Below are positions 54,154 to 63,965 of a stretch of DNA of 64,000 nucleotides, piece after piece. The stretch comes from Xylanibacter ruminicola (lineage in GTDB: Bacteria > Bacteroidota > Bacteroidia > Bacteroidales > Bacteroidaceae), in contig SUYC01000008.1 in NCBI GenBank assembly GCA_015060625.1, forward strand, positions 1-64,000. Direction: 5' to 3'. The position numbers were made by a program, and so were the translations under genes. Each line of letters begins with the position of its first letter. The stretch's first letter is position 1. Under the pieces are notes generated by a model. That model saw nothing but the letters and a program-made list of their open reading frames with translations. It was not told the DNA's origin and did no database searches.

Positions 54154-54187
54154 GGCTGAAAGTATTACGTTTTTACGGACTCACGAA
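54154..54187 (+). repeat. Second copy of an intergenic repeat
   Basis: It contains GGCTGAAAGTATTACG and ACGGACTCACGAA, matching the copy at 52835-52860 with an 8-base difference. Confidence 0.5.
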
Positions 54188-54220
54188 ATATAAAAATGGG
54201 TAAAAACGTTAAAAGAATAT

Positions 54221-55208
54221 ATGGAGCAAAATTCTAACAACATCCCTGAACTCCAATCTCCTTTCGAGCAGTTGAGAGAGGTTGATGCCGATGGCAAGGA
54301 ATGGTGGAACTCTCGCAAGATGGCGAGAGTGATGGGCTATGGCAAGTACTGGAACTTTGAACGTGTCATTGCTAAGGCACAGGCATGGACTTCACAGAAG
54401 GGCTATCATCTGGGTGATCATTTTGTGGAGATAACAGAGATGGCGGAACTGGGCAGTGGTGCTGTCAGAGAGGTGACGAGCATCCGTCTGTCTCGTGCGG
54501 CCTGTATGGCTGTGGCTATGAATGCCGACCAAAAGAAAGAGATGGTGAAGGCTGCACAACAGTACTTCAGTGCGACTATGACACCCGATGTTGCCGTGAG
54601 AAGCATGGAGTCCTCCATCTTGATGTATAAAGGCGGACGTGGAAAAGTGCAAGTGCAGGTAGTCTTCGACACCAACACATTCTGGCTTTCACAACAGAGA
54701 ATGGCAGAACTATTTGGAGTGACAGTACCCACAATTAACTACCACCTTGACCAAATAGAACAAAGTGGGGAAATACATTTGTCCGATACTATTAGAAAAA
54801 TTCGAATACCTTCGGACAAATGGTCTGGAGAGGTGATTCTATGACCGTGCAGACGCTGAGCGTCCTCACATGGGATTGACTACCTGGAAGAATGCGCCAG
54901 ACGGAAGAGTCGTGAAATCGGATGTTACGGTAGCCAAGAACTATCTGAGCGAAAAGGAAGTTGATTCGTTGAACAGGTTGAGCAATGCCTTCATAGACGT
55001 TGCTGAGCAACGCGCAGAAGATCATATCTTGATGACAATGGCAGACTGGTCGGTTCTACTACAGCGCTATATGGATTTGAACAACCGTCCGTTACTTCCA
55101 GATGCAGGGCGTGTGACTCACGAACAAGCGGTAGAAAAGGCACTCCCATCATCCTCGTCAACGTTATTTGCTGACGATAAAAGGTTTGATGTTGTTGGAC
55201 GGAAATAA
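54221..55208 (+). pseudogene. DinD/BRO-N and RhuM chimera, interrupted
   Basis: An intact frame (54221-54844) encodes a BRO-N/DinD-like N-terminus (WWNSRKMARVMGYGKYWNFERV) and then the RhuM N-terminus (FWLSQQRMAELFGVTVPTI). The frame ends at 54844. In another frame from 54830 it continues YDRADAERPHMGLTTWKNAP, then VVKSDVTVAKNYLSEKEVDS, the RhuM C-terminus, to 55208. The middle of RhuM (about 170 residues) is missing. So this is an inactivated hybrid with a frameshift and a deletion. Confidence 0.7.
54776..54822. repeat. 47-base palindromic repeat, copy 1
   Basis: CATTTGTCCGA (54776-54786) pairs with TCGGACAAATG (54812-54822) around 25 bases. The same pattern with the same spacing occurs at 55235-55281. 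The first copy lies at the point where the RhuM frame breaks. Confidence 0.7.
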
Positions 55209-55234
55209 TAGTTAAGTACTCAATAAGTCAAAAG

Positions 55235-55281
55235 CATTTGTCCGACACTATCCAAAAAATTTTGTAAGTTTCGGACAAATG
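55235..55281. repeat. 47-base palindromic repeat, copy 2
   Basis: CATTTGTCCGA (55235-55245) and TCGGACAAATG (55271-55281) repeat copy 1 with variation inside the loop. One frame still reads HLSDTIQKIL, as in the RhuM gene, so it is a fragment of that coding sequence or a shared hairpin. Confidence 0.7.
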
Positions 55282-55359
55282 CTCATAATATCAATATTCA
55301 TCGAGTTGACACCAATACTGATGGCAGTCAGTGGCAGTAGTCATGTTCGTTTCATAAAC

Positions 55360-57102
55360 TTACTCAATTAACTCAAAATGCTGGAAGTCCTTGCACGATG
55401 TCCAGTCGCCGCCCCACTCGAAGCCAGCCTCGGTGAAGAGGCGGAAGCAGAGGTCGTCGTGGTCTATCTTGTAAGGGAAGTCCCATGTGCGATCGCAGTA
55501 TGCCTCGGCAGTAGCGGGTTGGATGTAACGGGTGCCGTCGGCGCGGTCCTTGTAGTAGGGGTTGTAGAGCGTGTTGATGTCGATGGCCAGTCCGCGGGCG
55601 TGCTTCGAGAGCTTGGTGGTGCCGGCGATGGCGCGGTAGCAGAAGGACGACGAGTTGTTGTCGCGCATCTGCGTCTCATCGTCTGCATCATACACGTCGG
55701 GCAGCAGCATCCGCTGGATGGGGTACTTGGCGTCGAACAACTGGCGCAGGATGGTGGCCACACGGTCAGCAATCTGCTTGTTCACTATCATCTCGCCCAC
55801 ATGCATCTGACCATCGTAGTCCCAGTGCAGGGCGCGGATGTGACGCAGGTCATCACGCCCGATGTAAGGGTTCTCCTTATAGGTCTTGCCCTGCATACGC
55901 TGCCACACACCATCGGGGATAGGGTCGGCGGCGAAGCAATTGTCTATGCCGCCAAAGGCTTCGACGGCCTCCTGACTCACGGTTCGACCAGCCTGCCACT
56001 CGGTGAGGGGTTTTATGTCGACGGGAAAGGTAAAGTCGGTCTTTACGACACCCTCGCCGTAGATGGTCTTGAAGTCATCGCGCATGGAGATGACATGATA
56101 CCCGGCCTCGCGCCACTGCTGGCCCAGCGTGAGGGCTTTTTCGCGGTTGGCATGGTCGCGCTGGTCATCGTCGGCAATGAGCATGAAGGCTGCCGACTTA
56201 TACTTCGGGTTGCTGAGCGCATAGTTGTGCATGGCTGCGTCGCCGCCGCTGTTGCCGAACGACAGCACCGGCACCTTGCCAATCTCCTGGGCAATCTGCT
56301 TCACCTTGTTCGTCTTCAGGTTCTTGATGATGAGTTCGTCGGAGCGCAGGATGCTCTCTTCACGGCCCATCGTGTAGTTGACACCCTCTTCCGTACCCTG
56401 GGCGGAGGACACGAGCCTGACGTCCATACCGATGACGCGGTTAGAGGGGATGCCGATACTTTCCGTCAGTGCACGGCAGATGAAGCGGTCGGAGCCCGAG
56501 ACCACGTAGCAGGTAAAGCCGTTGTCCTTCAGGTAGTCGAAGACTTCGAGCATCGGCTTATAGAAACTCTCACCATAGGTCATGCCCGAAAAGCCGTTGG
56601 CGGGCTGGGCGGCGTATGCCTTCACGTAGGCATCAAACTCGGCCAGCGTCATGCCGGCGTATGCCTTGGCTGCGGCCAGGGCGTGCCTCATGTCGAAGTG
56701 GTCGGGCAGTTTCTTGCCCGTGCGCACGAAGTCGCGTATCTCCTGTGCCGTCTCCATCACGTCTTTTGGGGCCTCATAGTCGGGGTCTTCCAGCGCACGG
56801 TATTCCAGCAGGTTGTACTCGAAATATGTGGGATAGAGTTCGCCCACAAACGTGCCATCCATGTCGAACGTTGCGATGCGGTCTTCCTCTTTGATATAAT
56901 TGGGTGAGTTGGCATTGGTAACGTCCTGTACATAGTTCTGCAGGGCAGTGAGTGCTTCGCTCTGATTCCATAGCGTGAAGTATTCCTTCGCCGCCGGAGT
57001 GACGACGGTGCTGGCATCATCCTTGGAACACGATGCCAACGTCGCCGTGGTGCCGCAGAGGATGAGGATGGCGGCGAGCATCCATAGTTTCTTTAAATTC
57101 AT
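55360..57102 (-). CDS. HAD phosphatase fused to M15 D-Ala-D-Ala peptidase (lipoprotein)
   Basis: The 580-residue protein has a signal peptide with lipobox LASC (Cys near 24). Residues 75-330 are HAD-like: FDMDGTFVGE (motif I, Asp 80 and 82), VVSGSDRF (motif II) and FGNSGGDAA (motif IV). Residues 400-580 are an M15 carboxypeptidase: SKHARGLAIDIN (zinc His, Asp) and DFQHFE (zinc His). A phosphatase joined to a D,D-carboxypeptidase is unusual. The base composition is GC-rich. It overlaps the VanX-like gene by 4 bases. Confidence 0.75.
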   Translation of the reverse strand: MNLKKLWMLAAILILCGTTATLASCSKDDASTVVTPAAKEYFTLWNQSEALTALQNYVQDVTNANSPNYIKEEDRIATFDMDGTFVGELYPTYFEYNLLEYRALEDPDYEAPKDVMETAQEIRDFVRTGKKLPDHFDMRHALAAAKAYAGMTLAEFDAYVKAYAAQPANGFSGMTYGESFYKPMLEVFDYLKDNGFTCYVVSGSDRFICRALTESIGIPSNRVIGMDVRLVSSAQGTEEGVNYTMGREESILRSDELIIKNLKTNKVKQIAQEIGKVPVLSFGNSGGDAAMHNYALSNPKYKSAAFMLIADDDQRDHANREKALTLGQQWREAGYHVISMRDDFKTIYGEGVVKTDFTFPVDIKPLTEWQAGRTVSQEAVEAFGGIDNCFAADPIPDGVWQRMQGKTYKENPYIGRDDLRHIRALHWDYDGQMHVGEMIVNKQIADRVATILRQLFDAKYPIQRMLLPDVYDADDETQMRDNNSSSFCYRAIAGTTKLSKHARGLAIDINTLYNPYYKDRADGTRYIQPATAEAYCDRTWDFPYKIDHDDLCFRLFTEAGFEWGGDWTSCKDFQHFELIE

Positions 57103-57896
57103 TTGTTCAGTTGCTTAACTGGGAATGTGAAATAGGTGTCGGGGAAGGGCTCATCCTTCAGCGTGAAGTGCCACCACTCAGTGTCGAGGGGCTTGAAGCC
57201 GTGGGCGAGCATGGCGCGGCGCAGAATCATGCGATTCTTGAACTGCTGTTCGGTGATGCTGCGCTTCGGTGTGGCAGGCGATTTGCTGTTATCGCCTGTG
57301 TATTCGCCCGTCTCGGGATTGCCGCAGAAGTCGGGGTGGCTCTCGGGACCGAACCAGTCGAAGGTGCCGCCCATGTCAAGTTCCTTTTCCGAAGCCATGT
57401 CGAAGAGCGTCAAGTCAACGGTGCTGCCGCGCGTGTGGCCGCTCTTCTCCATGATGTACTCCTGCTTGAAGAGCACGCTCTTGTCGAGGTCGGGATAGAA
57501 GTAGGGCTTCATCTCCGTGGCTGTGAGGTCAGCGGCCCAGCGCACGAAGTGGTCAACGCCCTTCTGCGGGCGATAGGCATCGTAGATCTTCAGGCGGTAG
57601 CCCTGCTGTCGCACGTCGTCTGAGACTTCCTTCAGCGCCTGTGCTGCCTGCTTGGTGAGCAGGGCCGTGGGCTCCTCATAGCCGTCGATGCGCTGGCCGA
57701 CGAAGTTATAGGTGCCGTAGTAGCGAATCTCCAAGATGGCGTCGGGTACGGCATCGGTAAGAGTTACAAACTGGCTGCTGTCGTCAGTCGGACTAACCAC
57801 AGGATTGTCGTCCTCACTGTTGCAACAGGTAATCACACAAGCGCCGCAGGTGATGATAAAGATGGCGGCAAGCATCCATAGCTTCTTCTGTTTCAT
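57099..57896 (-). CDS. VanX-like D-alanyl-D-alanine dipeptidase (lipoprotein)
   Basis: The 265-residue protein has the signal peptide KKLWMLAAIFIITCGACVITC. The M15D motif SGHTRGSTVDLTL (zinc His and Asp) and the C-terminal DTEWWHFTL (Glu, zinc His) match VanX/DdpX dipeptidases, which cut D-Ala-D-Ala. It starts an operon with the HAD-M15 gene, whose signal peptide is nearly the same, suggesting a shared origin. No ligase or regulator is beside it, so it is not a full vancomycin-type operon. Peptidoglycan recycling is likelier. Confidence 0.8.
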   Translation of the reverse strand: MKQKKLWMLAAIFIITCGACVITCCNSEDDNPVVSPTDDSSQFVTLTDAVPDAILEIRYYGTYNFVGQRIDGYEEPTALLTKQAAQALKEVSDDVRQQGYRLKIYDAYRPQKGVDHFVRWAADLTATEMKPYFYPDLDKSVLFKQEYIMEKSGHTRGSTVDLTLFDMASEKELDMGGTFDWFGPESHPDFCGNPETGEYTGDNSKSPATPKRSITEQQFKNRMILRRAMLAHGFKPLDTEWWHFTLKDEPFPDTYFTFPVKQLNK

Positions 57897-57947
57897 AGTC
57901 TTCTATTATACATTATTATAATCTAATCTTCTGCTTATAATTGGCTA

Positions 57948-57955
57948 CAAAGGTA
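57948..57955 (-). promoter_or_regulatory. -7 box of the VanX-like operon
   Basis: On the minus strand TACCTTTG lies about 50 bases before the start at 57896. No clear -33 box. Confidence 0.55.
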
Positions 57956-58042
57956 CTCATTTTTTGTCGAACTGTCGAACGCTTTAAGCTTTTTAACCCG
58001 ATTTTAGCGGCATTTGGGCAGAAAAGCAAATAATTAACATAA

Positions 58043-58085
58043 ATAAAAAATCCGCGTAAACACTTGGTTTACACGGATTTTCTTA
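58043..58085. terminator. Terminator after dnaK
   Basis: AAATCCGCGTAAAC (58048-58061) pairs with GTTTACACGGATTT (58067-58080), one mismatch, around ACTTG. A/T tracts lie on both sides, so it can end dnaK on the minus strand. Confidence 0.8.
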
Positions 58086-58113
58086 TTATTTTTCTATTGT
58101 TGTTCATCGGCGA

Positions 58114-60027
58114 TTACTTCACCTCCTCGAAGTCGGCGTCCTGGATATCCTCAGGCTTTGGACCCTGCTGGGCCTGCTGCTGACCACCCTGGAACTGGTC
58201 GCCGCCTGGCTGACCGGCTGCACCGCTCTGCTGGTACATCTGCTGTGAAGCATTCTGCCAAGCAGTGTTCAGAGCAGCGATGGCTGTGTCGATGGCAGCT
58301 ACGTCGCCTGCCTTGTGGGCATCCTTGAGCTGCTGGAGAGCCTTCTCGATCTCAGGCTTGAACTGTGCAGGAACCTTGTCGCCAAGTTCCTTCAGCTGAT
58401 TTTCGGTCTGGAAAATCAATGAGTCGGCCTGATTCAGCTTGTCAATGCGCTCGCGCTCCTTCTTATCATTCTCTGCATTCTGCTCTGCCTCGGCCTTCAT
58501 GCGGTTGATCTCGTCCTGTGACAGACCAGATGAAGCCTCGATGCGGATGGCCTGCTCCTTACCTGTAGCCTTATCCTTGGCAGATACCTTGAGGATACCG
58601 TTGGCATCGATATCGAAGGTTACCTCGATCTGAGGAATACCACGACGAGCTGGAGCGATACCTGTGAGGTTGAACTGTCCGATTGACTTGTTCTGTGAAG
58701 CCATTGGGCGCTCACCCTGCAGAACGTGGATGGTTACTTCGGTCTGGTTATCTGCTGCAGTAGAGAATGTCTCGCTCTTCTTGCAAGGGATAGTGGTGTT
58801 AGCCTCGATCAGCTTAGTCATCACGCCACCCATGGTCTCGATACCCAGTGTCAGAGGTGTAACGTCGAGCAGTACGATGTCGCCTACACCACCTTCCTTG
58901 TTCAGAATAGCACCCTGGATAGAAGCACCTACGGCTACCACCTCGTCGGGGTTCACACCCTTTGAAGGCTCCTTGCCGAAGTAGTTCTTAACCAAAGTCT
59001 GAACAGCAGGGATACGGCTTGAACCACCAACGAGGATAACCTCGTCGATATCAGCTGTGTTCAACTTGGCATCAGCCATAGCCTTCTGACATGGAGCCAG
59101 ACAAGCCTGGATGAGGTCGTGAGCCAACTGCTCGAACTTAGCACGAGTCAGAGTCTTAACCAAGTGCTTAGGTACACCTGCTACAGGCATGATGTAAGGC
59201 AGGTTAATCTCGGTGCTTGTAGATGAACTCAGCTCAATCTTAGCCTTCTCGGCAGCCTCCTTCAGGCGCTGCATAGCCATAGGATCGGCAGTCAGGTCGG
59301 CACCCTCGTCGTTCTTGAACTCCTGTACCAGCCAGTCGATGATAACCTGGTCGAAGTCGTCACCACCCAGGTGAGTATCACCATTGGTAGAGAGTACCTC
59401 GAATACGCCGCCACCGAACTCCAGAATAGAGATATCGAATGTTCCACCACCCAGGTCGAATACGGCAATCTTCATATCCTTGTTAGCCTTGTCAACACCG
59501 TAAGCCAGAGCTGCGGCTGTAGGCTCGTTAACGATACGCTTTACTTCGAGACCGGCAATCTGTCCTGCCTCTTTTGTAGCCTGACGCTGAGAGTCAGAGA
59601 AGTAAGCAGGTACGGTGATAACAGCCTCGGTAACCTCCTGTCCCAGATAGTCCTCGGCAGTCTTCTTCATCTTCTGCAGAACCATTGCCGAAATCTCCTG
59701 TGGAGTGTACTTACGACCGTTGATATCTACACGTGGGTAGCCACCCTCGTTAACTACAGTATATGGTACACGACCAATCTCCTTCTCGGTCTGCTGCCAG
59801 TTCTCACCCATGAAACGCTTGATAGAGTAAACAGTGTTCTTAGGATTAGTGATGGCCTGACGCTTGGCAGGATCACCGATCTTACGCTCACCGTTATCAA
59901 CAAAACCAACTACTGAAGGTGTAGTACGCTTACCCTCGCTGTTGGCAATTACTACTGGCTCGTTACCCTCGAATACGGCAACACAGCTGTTTGTAGTTCC
60001 TAAGTCAATTCCAATAATCTTTCCCAT
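58114..60027 (-). CDS. dnaK: Molecular chaperone DnaK (Hsp70)
   Basis: This 637-residue Hsp70 starts [19 protein letters not shown], with the [14 protein letters not shown] and [14 protein letters not shown] signatures. The C-terminus is Gln/Gly-rich and ends [11 protein letters not shown]. It is the main protein-folding chaperone. It is not in an operon with dnaJ or grpE here. Confidence 0.97.
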   Translation of the reverse strand: MGKIIGIDLGTTNSCVAVFEGNEPVVIANSEGKRTTPSVVGFVDNGERKIGDPAKRQAITNPKNTVYSIKRFMGENWQQTEKEIGRVPYTVVNEGGYPRVDINGRKYTPQEISAMVLQKMKKTAEDYLGQEVTEAVITVPAYFSDSQRQATKEAGQIAGLEVKRIVNEPTAAALAYGVDKANKDMKIAVFDLGGGTFDISILEFGGGVFEVLSTNGDTHLGGDDFDQVIIDWLVQEFKNDEGADLTADPMAMQRLKEAAEKAKIELSSSTSTEINLPYIMPVAGVPKHLVKTLTRAKFEQLAHDLIQACLAPCQKAMADAKLNTADIDEVILVGGSSRIPAVQTLVKNYFGKEPSKGVNPDEVVAVGASIQGAILNKEGGVGDIVLLDVTPLTLGIETMGGVMTKLIEANTTIPCKKSETFSTAADNQTEVTIHVLQGERPMASQNKSIGQFNLTGIAPARRGIPQIEVTFDIDANGILKVSAKDKATGKEQAIRIEASSGLSQDEINRMKAEAEQNAENDKKERERIDKLNQADSLIFQTENQLKELGDKVPAQFKPEIEKALQQLKDAHKAGDVAAIDTAIAALNTAWQNASQQMYQQSGAAGQPGGDQFQGGQQQAQQGPKPEDIQDADFEEVK

Positions 60028-60143
60028 AATTCTTATATTTTTTAATTTATACTCAATTTGACACTATCGGGAGTGCAAAGCATGTGCCAAAATGTCCTTT
60101 TATGATAAAAATGTTTTTTATTACGTCATTTTGGCATAAAATA

Positions 60144-60175
60144 TTTGGATATTCATCCGAAAAAGTCTATCTTTG
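60144..60175 (+). promoter_or_regulatory. Promoter of the DUF4468-like gene
   Basis: TTTG at 60144-60147 and TATCTTTG at 60168-60175 have a 20-base spacing, 31 bases before the ATG at 60207. Confidence 0.7.
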
Positions 60176-60206
60176 CACACAGAATTCTATATTAAAACGA
60201 TCGGTC

Positions 60207-61607
60207 ATGATTAAAAAAATGCTTTTTACTGCCTGTATGGCATTTACCTGTATGGCAGCCTCGGCTCAGACCAACTCTTATATCGTGAAGACTAAGGGTG
60301 CTACGAAGAGTGCTCAGAATCATATGGCAGAAGAAATTGCCGAAGTGAGAGAGGAAGGTGAAGAGAGTGCACAAGACTTCATCAGTCAGAACTTCCGCTT
60401 CCACAGTTTGTGCGATTGGGAGGAAGGCATGAAGTTTATGGTGATGCCAGAGAAGTACGACCTGGTGGTAAAGACTTTTACTGATGCCGTAACAGGCAAG
60501 AATGTGAGCAACATTGCACTGAAGTATAAAATCATGATTTACAAGGGACATTCTGAGAGTAAGGATGGACATGCATTGATTAACTTCACGTGTCAGGATA
60601 ATGGCAAGGCCTATTATTATGAGATCGGTTATGGCTCTTTTGAGGACTATTGTTTTCAGAAGGGAGGTGTGCCCACATTGGCTTATCTGGGCGATGTGGA
60701 TATTGCCAGAGAGAAGCTGATGGATAAGATGCTCTATACCAAGACGACTCTTTATCGTATGGATACCGAGTATGATGGTGAGGGTTACGAGGAAGTACAG
60801 GTTGATCGTGACATGGTGGTAAAGGTTGTGGCTATTGGTGTTGGCTCGCGTAATTACCCCGTAAAAATCGTAGTCGAAGATAAGGATGGTAATCAGTTCT
60901 ATCAGAATGTGACGATGTCGAGAACCAACTGTAGCATGCGCGATGATGAGTTGGCAGGCAGTGAGGCGCGATTCATGTTTAATAACTCGTTTGAGTTGCA
61001 AGACGATATCATGTCAATCTCCAGTCGCAACTTCAAACTGTTTATTGGTAAGGTGGTGCACACCAAGATTCCTGTAAAGATGCTGAACGAGGTTACCAGC
61101 AAGCAGCAGGCTATCCCACGTTTGGCTGAGTACAAGATTGAATCGATTACGCCCCACAAGAGCGATAATATGGCTACCGTTAAGCTGAAGAATACCACCC
61201 TTGGTACCTATTTCTATGCTGAGTGCTTCCTTGATCAGTATCAGAGCGAGGCCCATCCCGATCAGTTCTTTGGTTTGATATTTGCTCCTGGTCCTGGTAA
61301 GAAGGTAGAAACCAGCGAGGCCAGTCGTGCGATGATCCGTGCCGGACACGTTGGTATCGGTATGACAGAGGACGAGGTTCAGATGGCAGCAGGTGAGCCT
61401 GATAAGATTGAACCTGGCAAAGGTGGACAGTACTTCTGGGTGTTTAACCGCTCGAACGATAAACTGCTGTATGTGGAGTTCGATGGCTCGGGTGTGGTTA
61501 AGAAAACCAGCGTAAAGGATATGAATGAAGGCAATGGTAAGAAAAAGAAGAAACCTCAGCCTGTCAAAGGTTGGATGGGGGCTAAAGCCGATCCTACAGC
61601 CGAATAA
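60207..61607 (+). CDS. Secreted DUF4468-like protein with BamE-like tail
   Basis: This 466-residue protein starts MIKKMLFTACMAFTCMAASA, a signal peptide. Residues about 60-130 (KYDLVVKTFTDAVTGKNVSN and onwards) resemble DUF4468. The C-terminal part has IRAGHVGIGMTEDEVQMAAGEPDKIEPG, the SmpA/BamE-like motif also found in YfgL-type proteins. I start at 60207, since the upstream 41 residues lie before the promoter. Function unknown; periplasmic or surface location is likely. Confidence 0.65.
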   Translation: MIKKMLFTACMAFTCMAASAQTNSYIVKTKGATKSAQNHMAEEIAEVREEGEESAQDFISQNFRFHSLCDWEEGMKFMVMPEKYDLVVKTFTDAVTGKNVSNIALKYKIMIYKGHSESKDGHALINFTCQDNGKAYYYEIGYGSFEDYCFQKGGVPTLAYLGDVDIAREKLMDKMLYTKTTLYRMDTEYDGEGYEEVQVDRDMVVKVVAIGVGSRNYPVKIVVEDKDGNQFYQNVTMSRTNCSMRDDELAGSEARFMFNNSFELQDDIMSISSRNFKLFIGKVVHTKIPVKMLNEVTSKQQAIPRLAEYKIESITPHKSDNMATVKLKNTTLGTYFYAECFLDQYQSEAHPDQFFGLIFAPGPGKKVETSEASRAMIRAGHVGIGMTEDEVQMAAGEPDKIEPGKGGQYFWVFNRSNDKLLYVEFDGSGVVKKTSVKDMNEGNGKKKKKPQPVKGWMGAKADPTAE

Positions 61608-61612
61608 ACAAT

Positions 61613-61640
61613 AATCCCAGCCAAGCGGCTGGGATTTATT
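61613..61640. terminator. Bidirectional terminator
   Basis: AATCCCAGCC (61613-61622) pairs with GGCTGGGATT (61627-61636) around AAGC, followed by a T-rich stretch. It lies between convergent genes, so it serves both. Confidence 0.9.
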
Positions 61641-61646
61641 GTTTTA

Positions 61647-62669
61647 TTATTTCTTGTCGGCGATAGCTGCCATAATCTTTGCTTCGAGTTCCTCGCAAAG
61701 TTCTGGATTATCCTTGAGCAGCGCTTTTACTGCATCACGGCCCTGAGCCAACTTCGAGTCGCCATAGCTGAACCATGAGCCACTCTTCTTGATAATCTCG
61801 TATTCAACACCCAGATCTACAATCTCGCCAATCTTTGAGATGCCCTCGCCAAAGGTAATCTCGAACTCAGCCTTGCGGAATGGGGGAGCCACCTTGTTCT
61901 TTACAACCTTTACCTTTACCTGGTTTCCAACGATTTCGTCACCATCCTTGATGGCCTGCGACTTGCGGATGTCCAGACGTACTGATGCGTAGAACTTCAG
62001 GGCGTTACCACCAGTGGTAGTTTCGGGATTGCCGAACATCACACCAATCTTTTCGCGCAGCTGGTTGATAAAGATACAGGTCGTGTTGGTTTTCGAAATG
62101 GTAGAGGTGAGCTTGCGGAGTGCCTGGCTCATCAGTCGGGCATGCAAACCTACAGCAGAATCACCCATGTCGCCCTCAATCTCCTTCTTAGGTGTCAGAG
62201 CAGCTACAGAGTCGATCACGATAATGTCGATAGCGCTCGAACGAATCAGTTGATCGGCAATCTCCAGAGCCTGCTCTCCGTTATCGGGCTGCGAGATGTA
62301 GAGATTGTCAATATCAACGCCCAGATTAGCCGCATAGAAGCGGTCGAATGCATGCTCGGCATCGATAAAGGCTGCAATACCGCCTCTTTTCTGGCATTCG
62401 GCAATGGCATGGATGGCCAGTGTGGTTTTACCCGACGACTCTGGACCATAAATCTCGATAATACGTCCTTTGGGGTAGCCACCTACACCTAAGGCAACAT
62501 TCAGACTGATAGAGCCGGTTGGGATCACTTCTACATTAGCGATCTGTTCGTCGCCCATGCGCATAATCGATCCTTTACCATAGTCTTTCTCAATCTTCGA
62601 CATGGCTGCTTGAAGCGCCTTCATTTTCTCCGTCTGAGGCGATGTGGCCTCATCTTTTTCTTTTGCCAT
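61647..62669 (-). CDS. recA: Recombinase RecA
   Basis: This 340-residue recombinase has Walker [10 protein letters not shown], Walker B-like [10 protein letters not shown] and the signature [14 protein letters not shown]. It drives homologous recombination and the SOS response. Length and motifs are normal. Confidence 0.97.
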   Translation of the reverse strand: MAKEKDEATSPQTEKMKALQAAMSKIEKDYGKGSIMRMGDEQIANVEVIPTGSISLNVALGVGGYPKGRIIEIYGPESSGKTTLAIHAIAECQKRGGIAAFIDAEHAFDRFYAANLGVDIDNLYISQPDNGEQALEIADQLIRSSAIDIIVIDSVAALTPKKEIEGDMGDSAVGLHARLMSQALRKLTSTISKTNTTCIFINQLREKIGVMFGNPETTTGGNALKFYASVRLDIRKSQAIKDGDEIVGNQVKVKVVKNKVAPPFRKAEFEITFGEGISKIGEIVDLGVEYEIIKKSGSWFSYGDSKLAQGRDAVKALLKDNPELCEELEAKIMAAIADKK

Positions 62670-62709
62670 AGTTAGTTTTACTATTTACAAGTTATTAATT
62701 TATAATTGA

Positions 62710-63948
62710 TTATAATTCGAGATCGCCATCGTGAATCTCATGCCAAGGCAGTCCCTGCTTGTTGAGCTGTTCCATGAATGGATCGGGATCGAACTCTTCA
62801 ACGTTGTGAACGCCTGGGGTGTTCCAAAGACCTTTGCAGAACATCATGGCACCAATCATGGCAGGTACACCAGTGGTGTAGCTAACACCCTGCATACCAG
62901 TCTCCTCGTAGGCGGCACGGTGGCTGCAGTTGTTATATACATAGTAGGTGTGCTCCTGACCGTCGTTGCCGATACCACGGATGCGGCAGCCGATAGAGGT
63001 CTGACCCTCGTAGTTCTCGCCCAAGTCTTGTGGGTTAGGCAGAACGGCCTTCAGGAACTGCAGAGGTACGATTTTTACCTTTGCTGTACCAGTACCATCG
63101 GCCAATGGGGCCTCGTACTCTACCTCGTCGATGCGGCTCATGCCAATATTCTGAATCACCTCGAGGTGCTTGAGGTACTGCTGACCAAAGGTCATCCAGA
63201 AACGTGCACGCTTGATGGTGGGGTAGTTGATAACCAGACTTTCGATTTCCTCGTGGTGCAGCAGGTAACTGTCGCGAGGACCAATCTCAGGATATGTGAG
63301 GTCCTTGTGAATCTCCAGTGGCTCAGTCTCAACCCATTTGCCATCTTCCCAGTACAGTCCCTTCTGGGTAATCTCGCGGATGTTGATTTCGGGGTTGAAG
63401 TTGGTAGCGAAAGCCTTGTGGTGATCGCCAGCGTTACAGTCAACGATGTCCAGATACTGTATCTCCTTGAAGTGGTGCTTAGCAGCGTAAGCGGTGTAGA
63501 TAGATGTTACACCTGGGTCGAAGCCGCAACCTAAGATAGCTGTAAGCCCAGCCTTCTCGAAGCGCTCGCGATAAGCCCACTGCCATGAGTACTCAAAGTG
63601 AGCCTCGTCCTTAGGCTCGTAGTTGGCTGTATCGAGATAGTTGCATCCACAAGCCAGACAGGCATCCATGATTGTCAGGTCCTGATAGGGCAGGGCCAGG
63701 TTGATAACCAGCTCGGGCTTGAAGTCGTTGAACAGCACCTTGAGCTGCTCTACATCATCGGCATCAACCTGAGCGGTCTTGATATCCATTTTATATCCAG
63801 CCTTGTGGATATCCTCCACAATCTTATCGCACTTAGCCTTACGGCGACTAGCAATCATAAACTCTGTAAACACGTCAGCGTTTTGAGCAATCTTAAAAGC
63901 TGCAACGGTAGCTACGCCACCAGCGCCAATCATTAAAACTTTTGCCAT
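62710..63948 (-). CDS. Saccharopine dehydrogenase-family / carboxynorspermidine synthase
   Basis: The 412-residue protein has the Rossmann start VLMIGAGGVATVAAFKIAQN and continues with AVVDADDVEQLKVLFNDFKPELVINLALPYQD-like sequence, then CNYLDTANYEP and CGFDPGVTSIYTAY. This fits the family that includes carboxynorspermidine dehydrogenase, making norspermidine or spermidine precursors in many Bacteroidetes. It is 40 bases upstream of recA on the same strand. The exact substrate is inferred. Confidence 0.78.
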   Translation of the reverse strand: MAKVLMIGAGGVATVAAFKIAQNADVFTEFMIASRRKAKCDKIVEDIHKAGYKMDIKTAQVDADDVEQLKVLFNDFKPELVINLALPYQDLTIMDACLACGCNYLDTANYEPKDEAHFEYSWQWAYRERFEKAGLTAILGCGFDPGVTSIYTAYAAKHHFKEIQYLDIVDCNAGDHHKAFATNFNPEINIREITQKGLYWEDGKWVETEPLEIHKDLTYPEIGPRDSYLLHHEEIESLVINYPTIKRARFWMTFGQQYLKHLEVIQNIGMSRIDEVEYEAPLADGTGTAKVKIVPLQFLKAVLPNPQDLGENYEGQTSIGCRIRGIGNDGQEHTYYVYNNCSHRAAYEETGMQGVSYTTGVPAMIGAMMFCKGLWNTPGVHNVEEFDPDPFMEQLNKQGLPWHEIHDGDLEL

Positions 63949-63965
63949 AGTCTTATATTATTTGT

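Noticed and set aside
55378..56907. 509-residue open frame opposite the HAD-M15 gene
   Set aside because: GC-rich coding DNA leaves few stops on the other strand. The real gene has clear domains and a signal peptide.
57099..57896. Vancomycin resistance operon
   Set aside because: Only a VanX-like and a fused M15 enzyme are present. There is no D-Ala-D-Lac ligase, VanH dehydrogenase or VanRS regulator nearby.
62731..63534. 267-residue open frame opposite the saccharopine dehydrogenase-like gene
   Set aside because: The minus-strand protein has intact Rossmann motifs. The plus-strand frame has none.
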